Below are positions 38,101 to 53,900 of a stretch of DNA of 64,000 nucleotides, piece by piece. A program made the position numbers and the translations under genes. The stretch is from Manihot esculenta (taxonomy: Eukaryota; Streptophyta; Magnoliopsida; Malpighiales; Euphorbiaceae): positions 30,622,716 to 30,686,715 of the forward strand of contig NC_035176.2 of assembly GCF_001659605.2 (NCBI RefSeq), written 5' to 3'. The stretch's first letter is position 1; each line of letters opens with the position of its first letter. The notes beneath the pieces were generated by a model that saw nothing but the letters and a program-made list of their open reading frames with translations, was not told the DNA's origin and ran no database searches.

Positions 38101-39118
38101 TTTATATATTAATTCACCTGTTTCACTTTGGATTCTTTCAATTCTTTTTTTTTCAGTTTCTTTCAATTTAGTCACAATTCAAGTACATGAATTTATCATA
38201 TCGATTTGAATCGCTAGAATATGGAATCGAATTGAGAATCACAAGATTCAAATCAAGAACCATAACATTCTAGTACATTTAAGATTCAACAGATAGATTC
38301 AAATCAATATGTTGGGAAATTGATTTGAATTGTAAGATTCTAAGATCAGTGTTTGCATGGCTAATGAGAAAGAGCTCAATGTCTTAATTATCTGCTGAAT
38401 GCTTGAATAAAGTGTTTTTCCTTTGGAACTAGATGGAAATGGACAAGTCACAGTCAAATTGCTACTGAGTTCAGGGTTTCAATAAAGATAAGAAATATGG
38501 GTAGGGCTGGTGGATCCTGTGACAATCAAGGAAGTATGGATGAGGTGCCTGTGTGTCATACCTAACACCCAAATCTGGAAAACAATAAAGTGGATGGATA
38601 AAGTTTTGCCACAAAAAATTAAATGGTGTTAGACTTTCCAGAGCAGGAGTAGTTATAATTAGCTTTACTATGGAAAATTCCTTAGCACATTTTTGCCTGA
38701 ATCAATTCACTTCGTTGGTGCACCTTTAATCTTTTTCTTTGATAGTTGTATCAATTTCTTATATAAGATGTGACATTGGAGAATGCTTTAATATATCTGG
38801 TTGATTCTTGTTGATATATTTTAACTTGCTTGTTCATTATTAACCGTGCAAAATTCATTCCCTACTAATGCATGTCTTGCCTGTTCCCTTGATCAAAACA
38901 AATACTCCATATACAGGGTCTTCACTGTCCATGGATCTGCTGATGAAATCATTCCTGTGGAAGATGCATTAGAGTTTGCCAAGATCATACCTAATCACAA
39001 GTTACAGATCATAGAAGGAGCTAATCATTCATACACTTCACACCAAGCTGAGTTAGTCTCTGCTGTTTTGAACTTCATAAAGGAAACCTTACAGCAGGAC
39101 AAGGGTACCCCTAGCTAA
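35149..39118 (+). CDS. Small alpha/beta-fold serine hydrolase
   Basis: A 269-residue alpha/beta hydrolase of a plant family with an esterase/lipase-type fold; the natural substrate is unknown to me. Seven exons: 35149-35173, 35777-35895, 36100-36182, 36782-36903, 37408-37572, 37772-37865, 38917-39118, all GT-AG. The start was chosen because exon 1 (MAHSTQNP) joins in frame to VPQQQKVILPNKHGEKLVGL, as in Arabidopsis relatives. The catalytic triad is visible: Ser115 in the nucleophile elbow GHSKG, Asp212 in HGSADEIIP and His240 in GANHSY. CHGF near residue 40 is the oxyanion-hole motif. No signal peptide or membrane segment, so probably cytosolic. Intron 6 is 1051 bp and holds an AT-rich repeat (about 38040-38350). 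Confidence 0.9.
38040..38350. repeat. Degenerate repeat in hydrolase intron 6
   Basis: Many copies of the words GATTCAAATC, GAATCG and AGATTC in both orientations, a pattern of decayed MITE-type repeats. Exact ends are not visible. Confidence 0.3.
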
Positions 39119-40114
39119 GCGCCTATGTTTGTGTCAAGATAAAAGCAAGCCGTACAGCCAATGGCTTTATGATGTAGGAGTTCATGGTGGAAACCTCCAT
39201 ATGATTTATTGAGAGATGTTTTAACAACGTATTTATTATATTGCAACATAACCTTCACCGAGAAGGGTGGACTGGTAACTTGATATGGGCACAATGTCTG
39301 CCAAAGATCAATTCGATTGTCATGATTCATGAAAAGTTCAATCTATCCAAGGTCTACATGTTTTTAGAGCTGCGTTGGAATGAGAACTAATTCTTTTTTG
39401 TCAATTCTTTCTAACTTTTCTTTCTACTTTACTTTATATTTAGTCAAAACTTTTTAATAAATTAAAAAATCTGAATTTTTAAATTTATTGTAATTGTAGT
39501 AATTTTTTAAATTAATTTTAATTAGATTTAAATAAATTTACATGTCTGTCATTGTAATTTGATTAAATTGAATTAATTTTTAATTAAGATCTTAAATCTC
39601 TTAATTATGTAAAATTATCAATTAAAAATCTTATTTAAGTAAGAGAGAATTAAGTATTTTAATTATATAATTTATGTATTTGATATAATTAAGGATTTAG
39701 AATTTTAATTAAGATTTTCTTTCCATTAATCAAATTATTTATATGCTAAAAACAGCGATAATTAAAATTAATTTAAAAATTATTATAATTATAATAAATT
39801 TAAAATTAAGATTTTTTAATTTAAAATTAAAAATTTTAACAATAAAATATAAGAATTCGTAAAATTGTAATTTTTTTAGCGCATACACCCAAATATTTTA
39901 GAGCTTTGAAATATATATATATATTCTTTTAAATTTAATATTCTTATTTGAATCGGAATGGTTATCTGGTAAGGATTAAGCTGTCCTAGCTTATCGGCTC
40001 CTCAGGGTTCAAAAACCTTGGAAACGGTGACTGCAACCCAATTGCATTTCTCTATTTTCCTCCAAGTTTCTCTCCGTTTTTCTTGTTTCTCATTATGCTC
40101 TTAATTGGACTGGA

Positions 40115-40160
<46 letters not shown>

Positions 40161-40732
40161 TATTACTATTTTGGAACTTTGAATGGGAATTATCAAGACA
40201 TAATTTCTGTAAATATATTAAATATATATATACACTATCAATGGGCTATTTCCCAGATGATTCTCTATCTACATCTCCTTCCTTGCTTGGAGGAGCAAAG
40301 TAAGCCCCCCGGCATTGGCACTAGCTTAAGGCATGTACACGCTTTTGGAACCTGAAGAGGGATCCAGATGCTGGGCCTGGTACAAGTAAGCCAAAAAATA
40401 ATAATAGTTAAAAGAAAATTGCAAGATCATTTGCACATATTACGCTTATACAAGAATTCACGACTCAAGTAATGCTGGTGGAAGTCGCCCTTCCCTTAAA
40501 TAACAGAGTAGAAGCTGACGGTTACTTGTTCTAACATCCCCACCGCATTTGGATTACAAAAATGTTTCCATAATCTCTAGTAGACAACAAATGATGTTAG
40601 GTAAGTCCCCAGAGCATGACATGAAATGTTGAGTCATCTATCATCTTGACCATTGTTTGGCAAGTTCCATTATTCATCTTTCCCAACAGCTAATATGCAC
40701 ATCATCTTAATCCGAATCAGCTGGCCTTTTTT
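39119..40732. other. Gap between hydrolase and CFM3 genes
   Basis: Two convergent genes end here. 39119-39400 is probably the hydrolase 3' untranslated region and 40390-40732 that of CFM3. In between is AT-rich DNA with an ATT microsatellite at about 40118-40163. No gene is seen. Confidence 0.5.
40118..40163. repeat. (ATT)n microsatellite
   Basis: About fifteen TTA/ATT units without interruption. Confidence 0.9.
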
Positions 40733-43700
40733 CTAGCATGCTTGTGTTTGATCATATGTATCTTCATGGCTACTGTCATATACTTCAAGATACGCCTCTT
40801 CCTTCTTCTGGATCACATAATAACAATTAAACTCTAATTTGCAATAACCAAAAGATTCTTTTTTTTTTCCCTTTCGTAAGGATTCGACCCTAGTATATGG
40901 AAAAATCCAAGGTCCAGAAATAGAAATTTAGGATATACAACGCATCACATGATGCAAATCACATTACAACTGTTAAAGTTTACAATTTTACATGCACAAA
41001 TGACTGAAAGCAGAAGGCACGGCATGCAAATGGTAATAAGCAAGTTGAAAAAGTCCAAACAATTTTGGACAATTATTACCTCTTCAACACCACTTTCAGA
41101 AACAGAAGTGTCCCCCGTCATTGAGCCCAAGGTTTTTTCTACATCAATCTTTTTGCCATATTTCATTTCTTCCTGAAATTAATAAGAAAATATCAAAATG
41201 CCTATATAATTTAACTAAGCTGTCACCTGAAAATCAGTGCATAATCAATTTTATGAGAAAAACCAATGTCATACTAGTTCAAACTTCAGTAATTGAATCC
41301 TCTCCTCTAGGTCTGAGATATGATGCTTCAGCGCCTGCAAATAAATAGATTAGATGAAACCATAGACAATGTATCATCTTATTTTGCATAGAAATACATA
41401 GAAGACAAACAGCAGTCTATTCTACTGTTACCTCTCGTCTCTGAAGTTCAATTGACCTGGCTAATGCCTGTCTTTTTGTCAATAAATTTGTGGGCCTCAT
41501 TATATTAGGACGTAGATAATTTTTTCCACGATAAATAATGATAGCATAGCCTTTGGTTGTTCTATCTACAGATACTAATATGCCACCACTCTCAGCCTCC
41601 AAGGAAATTGCAAAATGCTTGACCTGTGCAAAGCTTTTTCCTTTCACAATTACCTTTACCACTTCACGATATTTCCAATGTAAGTGCATATTTTCTACAG
41701 TACCATCATAGACTCCTCTCCTTCCTGGAATAGAAATCATAAGCATATTTGACTATTTCCCTTACAACTACCAATTCCAGATTCAAAGTGGCTTTTCTTA
41801 CCTAGAAGGAGGTAAGGTTTCATACTCAAACCAATCTTGCGAAACAAGAACCTTTCCTCATCATTTATGGTTTCCAAATCAGTTGGAGAATCTGCTGGTT
41901 CCAGATGTCCTTGTACTTTTGCTAAAGCTGTATCAGCCTTTTTGAGTTTCCCTTTTGCCTAAGAAGATTTGAAGTTATGCCTGAAATCATAAAATGCTGT
42001 ACTAGAATACTTGCATTAAATTTATATAGTGTATTTGTAACTTACAAGGGCCAGTTTATTCTGAAGATGTTTGACTAATGAAGCAAGTCTAGCTAAAGAT
42101 GCATCTCTAAGCATTTCCTCTACACCTTCCCTGCCCAGTTGATTCTTCCAGTGCAAGGTTGCTGCCCTGGTTTCAGCAAGAGTTCCAGCAACCATGCCTT
42201 CAGTATTTTTAGCATTAGATTCAATAAAAGGCAAGGTCATCTGGCGGGCTTGCTCTTCCTCATCTTGTTTAAGAAAAGTTAATTTCCGCCTTTCTTTCAG
42301 TGTCTCCATGATAGCAGGTGGCAAGAAGTCATTTCCCCTATAAAATACAATGTACTCCTTGTTTCTAGATAGTAGTACTCCTCCTGTCAATTTCTGCATG
42401 CAAGGGATAAACTGTTATTATCAAGGGAAAACTTAATGAATAACAAGAAGTTTTATGATCAGGCAGCTAGAAGTTTTGTGCACAGTTAATACAAGGCACT
42501 GGCCTGATTGTCTCAATGTGCAAGGATGTAACTAACTCAAATTGGAATCTCGTGAGTGGAAACCTCCATGAGGAATTTAAGAAAATATGAAGCCCACAGC
42601 TCTATGTACCGACAGTTTTCAAAGGAAAACGAAAAACAGGAGTCATAGCAAGTAAAAGAGATCCAGTGCACATCACTGATTTTTCACATGCCATGTAGGA
42701 AAACAAATAAAAAAAATAACATAAATTTGCTCAACATTCTGTTAAAATCCTCTTTCCAATTTGCAAGTATGATAGACAACTCAAGTGAGCTACCAAACTA
42801 GTTGAAATAGACTACACAGATCTGTTTCCTCCATTCATTCTCAGACAAGGTAAAACCCAAAAATACACTCTGCAATTACTTACCACTACTGTTTGTTGTG
42901 TCTCACCTTGAGTTCTTCTGCCATTCTTTCATTTCGTGTATTCAGCACACCTCGTTTTATGGCTATCTTTGCAATAGCACTTCTTTCCCATAGCTTCACC
43001 ATAGCTTTTGCCAGACCTTGCAATTCTCTGTTCCTTCCTAAAAGAGGAAAAAGGTAGGAAAAGAAACTTTATTTGCAATTACAAAAGCAATTAGGTTAAT
43101 GATAACATACCTAGGGCAAAATGAGGAGGCACAGTTCTTGCAAGCCTACGGAAAACTGTCATCTCCTTGTTCGTCAAACTATGTCTTACCCCATAAGGAA
43201 GAAGTCTAAATGGAGGTTTATATTCAGGATCCACAGCAGGAAGCAAATCTGCATCCACAGGCAATGGCTCACGGCCGCACCAATCTTTAAACCTTGGACC
43301 GAGCTCATCCAACAACTGATCTAGTTCACCAAAATCCATAAGTTCCTCTTTAGATAGATGCTTCAAATACTTTGCATACTCAGGCATAACTGATTCCCTG
43401 GTTCCAATGAAGTCCTTCACTCCACTACTTGCAGCGTTACTTGTCACTTCTTCTGAAAGGGATAAAATACCCTTCTTTGCCTCATTTTTTTTGGAATATG
43501 ATTGTACACATTGAAAGTTGTAGGACATTCGTCTGTACAACACCACCGAGCTACCTGATCTCCATATAACCAGACCTCCAGTTCTAGCCTGACAGAAGGA
43601 AAATATGAAAATGGTAAAAGATGCTAAAGACTACTGCAATTACCAATATAACATTGCGTGAATGATCAGGCATGCACAATATTGAAAAGAGTCATCGAAA

Positions 43701-44883
43701 ACAAACTTCATTCCCAATTAGAAAACATTTACATGTATACAACAGCCATTAGAAATTTTTTGAACTTAAGAATGCATAAACACTGAGTTACCTCCAAAAT
43801 CTCATGTGTCCTTTTCATGTTACATGAAAGAGGCCCTTCAAACTTCAGCTTCACCACCTCATCCAGCTTCCACTTCGCATGAACTGCATCCACCAAATCC
43901 TGGGTAATGCCTGCAGCCCCAACTTTAATCCTCTCAAACATCCTCAAGGAAATATTCCTCAGCCTCTTCAACTCATGTTCAGGCAAAATTCTCTCTGCCA
44001 AATCAGTGTTGCTTCTCTTCCCCCTCCAATCTCCTTCGGAAGACTCCACTTCACTCTTTCTCTCCCACGGCAATTCGATTGGACTGCTATTATGATCACG
44101 AGAAACCTGATTATTTCCCTTGTACCCATCGCCCATAGGTTTCTCATTTTGAGAAATAGCATCGTTTGACTCCTTAGCTCTTGCAATTCCCTTCTCGCTT
44201 AGTAACTCAACAGAAATAGGACCAAGTTCAACCTTTTCTTCTGTACATTTGTCATTATAATTTACTTCTTTTTCAAAACTTTCTGTGTCATCAACATCTA
44301 ACAAATCATCATCTTCCTTGCATATTTCGTTGTAAGTAGCTTCCTTCTTCATACTTTCTCCTTTATCAACAACATTATGTACAGCAGTTTCTTCGCGATG
44401 GCTGGCAATCCCATTAACATTTTCATCATTTTTATGGTGAGAATAGAAGTTGGTCCTTTGGGATGTTGATCCATGAATCCAAGGAGCTGTAATGAAACGA
44501 CTGGGTAGAGTAAAACTCACTGAATCATCATTCACTGATGTGCTAGCATCGGTTTCTGCTTCACCGAAAACCGTTCCAGATGTTTGTTGCACTTCTATTT
44601 CTTCCTCTTCGTCGTCTTCTTCTTGTGATTGCTGTTGTTTTTGTTCTTCCCATGGAAATTTCTCTCTTTTTGAAGGGACTCTGACAGACCATTTATCCCG
44701 AATTTGTTCAAAGAAGCTAGGCCTTGGCTTTCTCTTGGTCGTAGCGGCATAAACTTGAATTGAACGACGAGAATAACAATAAGTTCGAAATTTGAAAGCT
44801 CCAAGTGGAGAACAATTATGAGTTCGAAGGAGAAACGGAGACAGGGATGAATCAGAAGGTGGAAGCGAGAGAGCCATATCCAT
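40733..44883 (-). CDS. CFM3: CRM-domain group II intron splicing factor, CFM3 type
   Basis: A 908-residue RNA-binding protein of the CRM family, expected in chloroplasts (and possibly mitochondria), where CFM3 proteins help splice group II introns. Minus-strand exons: 43792-44883, 43111-43588, 42907-43037, 42046-42393, 41802-41958, 41432-41724, 41275-41334, 41080-41172, 40733-40807; GT-AG, frames join. The start is the ATG at 44883; upstream codons in frame lack another ATG. The N-terminus is Ser/Arg-rich like a transit peptide, followed by an acidic linker. Three CRM domains are seen: about 297-393 ([15 protein letters not shown], then [10 protein letters not shown]), about 505-605 ([14 protein letters not shown], then [18 protein letters not shown]) and about 690-790 ([14 protein letters not shown], then [21 protein letters not shown]). 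Basic coiled segments follow domains 2 and 3. CFM2 and CRS1 are less likely by layout. Confidence 0.9.
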
Positions 44884-45959
44884 GGCTACCACTAACAATA
44901 CTCGAAGCTTTTGGCTGATAATAAAGCACTAAAAATGCAATGACAGTTGAGAAGTGTCCATGAAGCCCAAATGTTTGAGAAAAGTTCAGACCATGGTTAC
45001 AGAAAATTGAAGAATAGACCTTTGGAGTTTGGATGAGCCTACCCACTAGCCTGGCCCATAACCAATTCGCTTATGAATTTTATGCCTTGGACCGAAGGTT
45101 GTGGCTAGAGCTGAGTGCTAGAAATCAAATTTCAAAAGAAATAAAGGTGTAGGCATAGCTTAAGTAACTAACAGCTTCTCTATATTTAAAAAATTTCAAA
45201 AGAAATTAGATTGTTGAGAGTAACAATATATTGAAAGAATTACAATTACTTCACGTGGGTTAATGACACTAACTGCTTCTCTATTTTTAAAATTATATTA
45301 AACCGTTTGTTAATCTGAGTATTCATTTGAAAACCATAAAAATTAAATATTTATTATTTTAAAATTACATGAATTAAATAATTATTTTTTTAATTACAAA
45401 AATTAAATAATTATATTTTGAAAAGTAAATATTAATTAAAAATAAGAAATTTTAGTCATTTTACCCTTTACTAATCACTTACATAAATAAAAATAGTAAA
45501 TAATTAACAATTTAAAATGAAATGAAGTAAATAATTAATAATTATAAAAAATAGGGACTATTTTAATATATTTTAAAAAATAAAGGATTCAAATAATTAA
45601 AAAATTATTGGATGCTCCAGACATATCATCTCAGCATTTAATTACACTAAATTAATAATATCATAATACATCAATAAAAATTTAAAATAATTACACACTA
45701 AACCACGTCACTATTAAAAATTTTCAGAAGTTAAAAATAAAATAAAACTTATTAAAATTTTATTTTAAAACGATTTGTTATGATATGATTGGTAAGAATG
45801 TATCACTTCACTATGTTGATATGGTATTTCAGGTCTACCTAATAATTTATTCAAATAATTAGTTTTGCCTCCATAGAAATTAAATAGATAGTTTCCCAAT
45901 ATATTAGCAAAATTTTTAGATTCCTATAAGAACTTTAATCGAAAATGTGAAATCATGTT
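44884..45959. other. CFM3 upstream region and AT-rich DNA
   Basis: The first 150-200 bp are the probable CFM3 promoter and leader. The rest is AT-rich without a gene until the LTR element. Confidence 0.5.
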
Positions 45960-46392
45960 TGAGATCTAACAATAGGTCTAGGTTCATGATATATTTTAGT
46001 AAATTTGATTTTTATTTTTTTATATTTTTTATTTCATTTCTCTTTATTTTTCAATGACATGTAACTATGGTTCTGTATTTGTACCCTCCTATTATAGTCA
46101 TGCTGGTATTACGTATGGACACACAATTTTTTTTTTCATCAGGCGGCCATTTAATTTTACTCGTGCCATCTGGATACAATCTCGAACATTACGAGATCTG
46201 CTTTACCGTGAGATGAATGAATATTTGGGGTTGGAATCCTAAGAGTGGATTGACGCCTAGCCCAATTTGTCTCAACAAGCATTAATCTCATAGGAGGTTT
46301 AAAGCCGCGCATTGGGCCTTTCTGAAGCTTAGGCCCAATCCTTCTAATTTGGACTTCATTAGAGCTCGGGCGTTTGGAGCCGGCCATCATCA
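45960..46392 (+). mobile_element. Left LTR of a decayed retrotransposon
   Basis: Starts TGAGATCTAAC and ends GGCCATCATCA; matches 47349 onward, including GACATGTAACT and ATATTTGGGG. The left terminus is degraded compared with the right LTR (TGATG). Confidence 0.7.
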
Positions 46393-47348
46393 AGTACCCC
46401 AATACTCGCTCATTAATTATTCTATGATTTATGAGATGATAAATTTTAAGATCTCAATTGTTATCAGGCGGCTCTAGGAAAGTTCTATCAAATGGTCTTT
46501 TCTTTGTCTTTTTCCATTTAAAATTTATGCTTTTACTTTTGCTCGTCGCTTTATTTTTTGCGCTACTCCTGCTATCTTACTCTTTTTCTTTCCTGTAATC
46601 TCTGATTTTTAAATCCGAAATACATCTTGCTCCTCTCATGGCTTCTATTAGGATTTTTGAGGTAGTCGGTACGGTTTCGTCTATTACCTTTTCTTCTTTC
46701 TTTCATTTTTTCTCCTGGGCCCTTGCTGATACCTCGATCTTTAAGATGAGGGTTCCCCTGCCTAATGAGCGTATTGTTCTCCCTAATCCACCGCTAGCGA
46801 GCCTGATAGACGCTCAGTAGGAGCGTAATTTGGCCTTTTTTATCAAACAACACGAATTTCGCCTCACCTTCCCTTTTACTCCCTTCTTCATCGAGGTTTT
46901 TCGTCATTTTAGGGTGACTTCTTAAATGTTGTCTCCTAACTCTATTTTGTTCATGTATTGCTTCGAGTGTATCTGCCTGTGTTGGGATTTTGCTATGGGT
47001 AGTTTGCTCAACGGGATAATGAGCCCTCTTTGCTATAACATCTAGCTTAGCCAGTAGGCAATTATTTATAATTGGAAGGCCATACTTTGTTATTCTTAGT
47101 CGGACAAGGAAGTTATGGGCATGGTCCAGTTGAGATTGGTGAAGGGTTAAGCAACATAGGTAGCTGATTTATTGGAGCTTTTGGGCTAGAAAATGAAAAC
47201 TACAGACCTTCTTGAGTCGAGTTCAGGTCGTTTGGGATAATTTCTGTATGGTTTTTGCCGTGATTGACCATGTGGATCTCAGTGAGTGAATGGAAATGAG
47301 AACTCCGATAATGAAAAGATCTTTTTCGTTCCCATAAAAAACGCCAAT
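46393..47348 (+). mobile_element. Internal remnant of a gypsy-type element
   Basis: Only about 950 bp separate the two LTRs, so most of gag-pol is gone. The plus strand at about 46640-47060 encodes a broken frame with KQHEFRLTFPFTPFFIEVFRH and, after a stop, SPNSILFMYCFECICLCWDF. This resembles the N-terminal domain described as putative gypsy-type transposon (Pfam Transposase_28), from memory. Several stops interrupt it. The right end, before the second LTR, reads AAAAAACGCCAAT, like the sequence before the 3' LTR in related plant elements. Confidence 0.55.
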
Positions 47349-48026
47349 TGATGTCTAAAGTAAGTCCAAGAATGGGTCTAGATTCAAGGTATATTTTGGT
47401 AAGCTTGATTTTCGTTTTTCTTTTGTGTCCCTTTATTTCCTTTCTCTTTTGTCTTTTAGTGACATGTAACTGTCGTCCTATACCCATAATCTTCTGCAAC
47501 AGTTGCGATGGCAATACGTATGGTGTCCTTTCCTCTCTTTCATCAAGCAGCCATTTAATTCTATTTGTACTATCTGGACAACGATTCCGGGCATCACAAA
47601 GTTTGTTTTATCGCGAGAGAAACAAATATTTGGGGCTGGGATCCTAAGAGTGAATTCATGCCCAACTCGGTTTGCCTAGACAAGCCTTGATCCCATAGGA
47701 GGTTTAGAGCCGCACATTGGACCCTCCTAGAGTTTAGACCCAATCCTTCTAGTTTAAGTTTCATCGATCAAGCAACCATTTAATTCTACTTGTGCCACTT
47801 GGACAACGATTTCGGGCATCACGAGATCTGTTTTACCGCAAAGGAAACAAATATTTGGGGATGGGATTCTAAGAGTGAATTCACGCCCAGCCCGGTTTGC
47901 CTAGACAAGCCTTGATCTCATGGGAGGTTTAGAGCCGCACGTTAAACTCTCCTACAGTTTAGACCCAGTCCTTTTAGTTTAAGTTTCATCGGGATTCGAG
48001 TATTTGGAGTTCCGCCTTCATCATCA
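47349..48026 (+). mobile_element. Right LTR with an internal tandem duplication
   Basis: Starts TGATG and ends CATCA. It is about 245 bp longer than the left LTR because a block of roughly 225 bp (from the CCATTTAATTCTA word through AGTTTAAGTTTCATCG) occurs twice, at about 47541-47765 and 47766-47991. The two copies are closer to each other than to the left LTR. No matching target duplication flanks the element. Confidence 0.7.
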
Positions 48027-48110
48027 AAGATAATTGAATTTATATATAGAAAATTTTATCTATAACCCGTAGTATAAAATAAGAATATAACCTACATAGT
48101 TCATTGATAT

Positions 48111-48113
<3 letters not shown>

Positions 48114-48146
<33 letters not shown>
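48114..48146. repeat. (AT)n microsatellite
   Basis: About sixteen AT units. Confidence 0.9.
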
Positions 48147-48149
<3 letters not shown>

Positions 48150-48361
48150 ACCAACTAGACATGGAGATATCTTATTGTATGTATACACAATTTGCTTTAA
48201 GGAAAACCAAAACTGTGAGAAAAATAGCCTTTGGTTGAATGCTAATAAAAAAAAGATTTTGAACAGTTCTAAATATATAAGCAACAATCATTTTCTGTAT
48301 TAAAGATAAATAAATAATTACTGGTACAAAATCAGCGAAGATAAAGACATCTTCAACAAAA

Positions 48362-48364
<3 letters not shown>

Positions 48365-48392
<28 letters not shown>
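48365..48392. repeat. (AT)n microsatellite
   Basis: About fourteen AT units, 218 bp beyond the previous AT tract and just downstream of the CKX 3' end. Confidence 0.9.
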
Positions 48393-48395
<3 letters not shown>

Positions 48396-48583
48396 TCAAT
48401 GAACTTCCTCATGATTTGGATATATATTACTATTTACTACCTGTCAACTTCTACCTACAGTAAACGTCTTGTCGTCGTGCTACCCTTTTTCACCATCTTC
48501 TTTCCTCACTGTTATATTACCTTAAATGCCTGTAGATTCTACTTGTCTCTCGTTCTTGTACTATGAAGCTAAGCCTTAGAGGG

Positions 48584-50996
<2,413 letters not shown>

Positions 50997-53900
50997 TATT
51001 TTCTTCCTGGCTTTCTGGGTATCCACCAAAAGAAAGAAACAAAAAATTTTACTGTTATAGCTCTCTTGATGGAGAAAGAAACAAGAGCAAAGATTGGCAA
51101 AGCGAGGAGGGGGTGTTTTGTAATGGTGATGGAAAGCTGGGCGGCATATTTATAGAGAGTAGAATATAAAGGTGGGGAATGGGGAAACTCTTGCATGAAA
51201 ACGAGATGAAAATCTTGGGCTGCAAAGAAGAAATCTTTTGGGGGGCTTTGGATATGAAACGACGACGTTAGGAGCATGCATATTTGTCAAAGATATTCGA
51301 GGACAATGGTGTTGAATTCATTTCATGAGTTACTCGTGGTCATAGAATTTTTTTTTTATAATAATAAATAAAATCGCTTATAGCATTCATATAATTATCA
51401 TCCCGATTATTTCAATTTAAAAATTTTTTATTTACAAACCAAAATACACTTATCACAATTTTAATGAATACTATTTATTTTCGATCTCATTCACAATATC
51501 TCTTAATTAGTTAGATGTATTCATTCTTGTGTATCTAGTGCTAAGGATTGATTTGGACCGTTGGATATGTGTGCAAAGATCTCATCATGGTCAAGATATA
51601 GTCATGGATCCTTTAGGTTAGGAATTAAGAATTCTGATGATTCAAGGAATCGTCTTTTATTTTTTTTATCGATAAATATTAAAAGAAGAGAGAATGATCC
51701 AACTCTTGTCATCAGAAAATTCCTAAACGTCTTCATGAATTTGAGGTTTATATTAAAGAGAAATCGGAAATGAGGAAGACATGAGCCTGAACTTTCTTCA
51801 TCCTAAGATTTTGTTTGCTCAGGCTACATGCAATTTGGTAAAGTCAAAAAAATTTGGAAACCATAATTACATTTGTCTCAAATTATTAAGAGTGAGCAGT
51901 ATTCGATTCAAATCAAAAAAATTGATCGAATTAAATTAATTTAAAATTTCAGTTCAATTTTTTATTCATTTCGATTCGGTTCAGTTTTTTATTTTAAAAA
52001 TTTTAATTATTTCAGTTTAGTTTAATTTTTTATAAAAAAAAATAAATTCAACTAATTAGTAATAATAGTAAATCATATTAAAGTTAAAATATTCTAATTA
52101 AATTTTAAAATATTAAAAATAAAGTATAAAAAAATAAAAAGTTTATTAAAAATTTAAATCGATCAAATTGAATCGAATCAGACCGATTCAATTCGATTCA
52201 CTTTCTAATTAAAATCGATTCTATTCGATTTTTGTAAATACTAAAATTTTAATTTTTAATTTATTCAATTCGATTCGATTTTAAACTAAACCGATTGAAT
52301 TCTAACTCTACAAATTACTACTCTAGAAAATAAAATCATTTTTTATGTATTTGCTATTGGCTCCCATGATTGATTCTAACTTTGCCCACAAAATAATTAA
52401 TTAAAATCATGCATGAAAATTATTTATATTAATTAACAAACTTGCTTATATTAAAATATATATATGGGTATGTATAGATAGCAAGAGAACAACAGCATGC
52501 CATGCACACGAGAGAGAATTTGCAGGAAAAAGTTGTGAGAGAATATAACGAAGCAAATTAATTAAATCATATTTTTTTGTCTTTTTTAATCTTTTCTAAA
52601 GTATGTTTTAATTAAATAATTAAACAAGTTTATGGGAATATAAAATTATAAATCATTCAAAGGATAATCTTTGACCCTAAGATCTTATGGGTATGAAGAC
52701 CTATCATCAGATAGCTGCTCTTCAACAATGATGGAACTATATGAATCCAATAATAATTATTTTATTTTAATTCTAAATTAAATAATTACTGTCAATCTCA
52801 TCACCTTGACATTAATTATTCATGTTTAATTATACATTAAATTACAAAAAATTCAGCCAAGAAATTGCAAAAGCTACATTCTTTCTTTAATTTACTTAAT
52901 CTAATATTCTCTTTATATTTCATCATTTTTATTTATTTCATTTTTTCACACATATTAAAAAAAATTATTAACTTTTTAAATAAACCCATCTTAAAAATAT
53001 TAAATTTTATTAAATATTAAAAGATTTTTTAAAAATAAAATAAATACTTTTATTTTTAGATGAGAAAGCTTCATGAAAACAACTAAGCATGTCCTCCCCA
53101 CATGGCAAAACAGTGCTTGTTAGGTCTTTACCTAACAATTAAGACAGAAGTAGACATAGAAAATAATAATAATTATTACAACATATTCACATAACCAATA
53201 AATCATGTATATGTTCCAAATTTTTTGGATTAATATATATTTATGTATTGAAATTAGGTAGAAATAATTAAGCAAATGAGAATTGGTTGAAATTTTCAAG
53301 AGTATCCAAATAGTGGGATGCCTTTGATTGTGCTAATTATGCTAAAAATCTTATTATATGTAATTGTTAATGATGCAATAATTAAGTTTTTGTCTTATAG
53401 GATTTAAGAAATAATAAGAGTTTAAAATTTGAGAATCTAATTTCTTTTAAAAAATTGAAATATTAAAATATAAACAAAAATATTATTAGTTGAAAGTAAT
53501 TAGTTTTATATTTGGAGTGAGGTTGAATTCTAAAGAAATATAGATTCAAAATTTATCAGCCCACTCTAAAGTAAATCGATCAAATATCACGTGTTTCAGT
53601 CCAATAACGTGAAAGTAGGTCGAGTTGACCACACATATAAGTCCACCAGAAAACAGCATAGTCCGATAACATGACAAGAAATAGAAGAGCAAATTCAATC
53701 ACATCGCAATCCTATCTGTATGCACGCCGAAAGAATTAAATAATCATATGATATAAAATGGTATATTAGACCGTCTGTACATACAGATATGAGTGATAGA
53801 CACAGATAATATTATAAAACAGTACCAGTTATGTATCATTAAAAAATTTTAAAAAAAATAAAATAAAATAAAATGAGATGATACTTATCGATACACTATA

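Noticed and set aside
48060..48399. Tyr/Ile repeat frames near 48.1-48.4 kb
   Set aside because: Translation of AT microsatellites.
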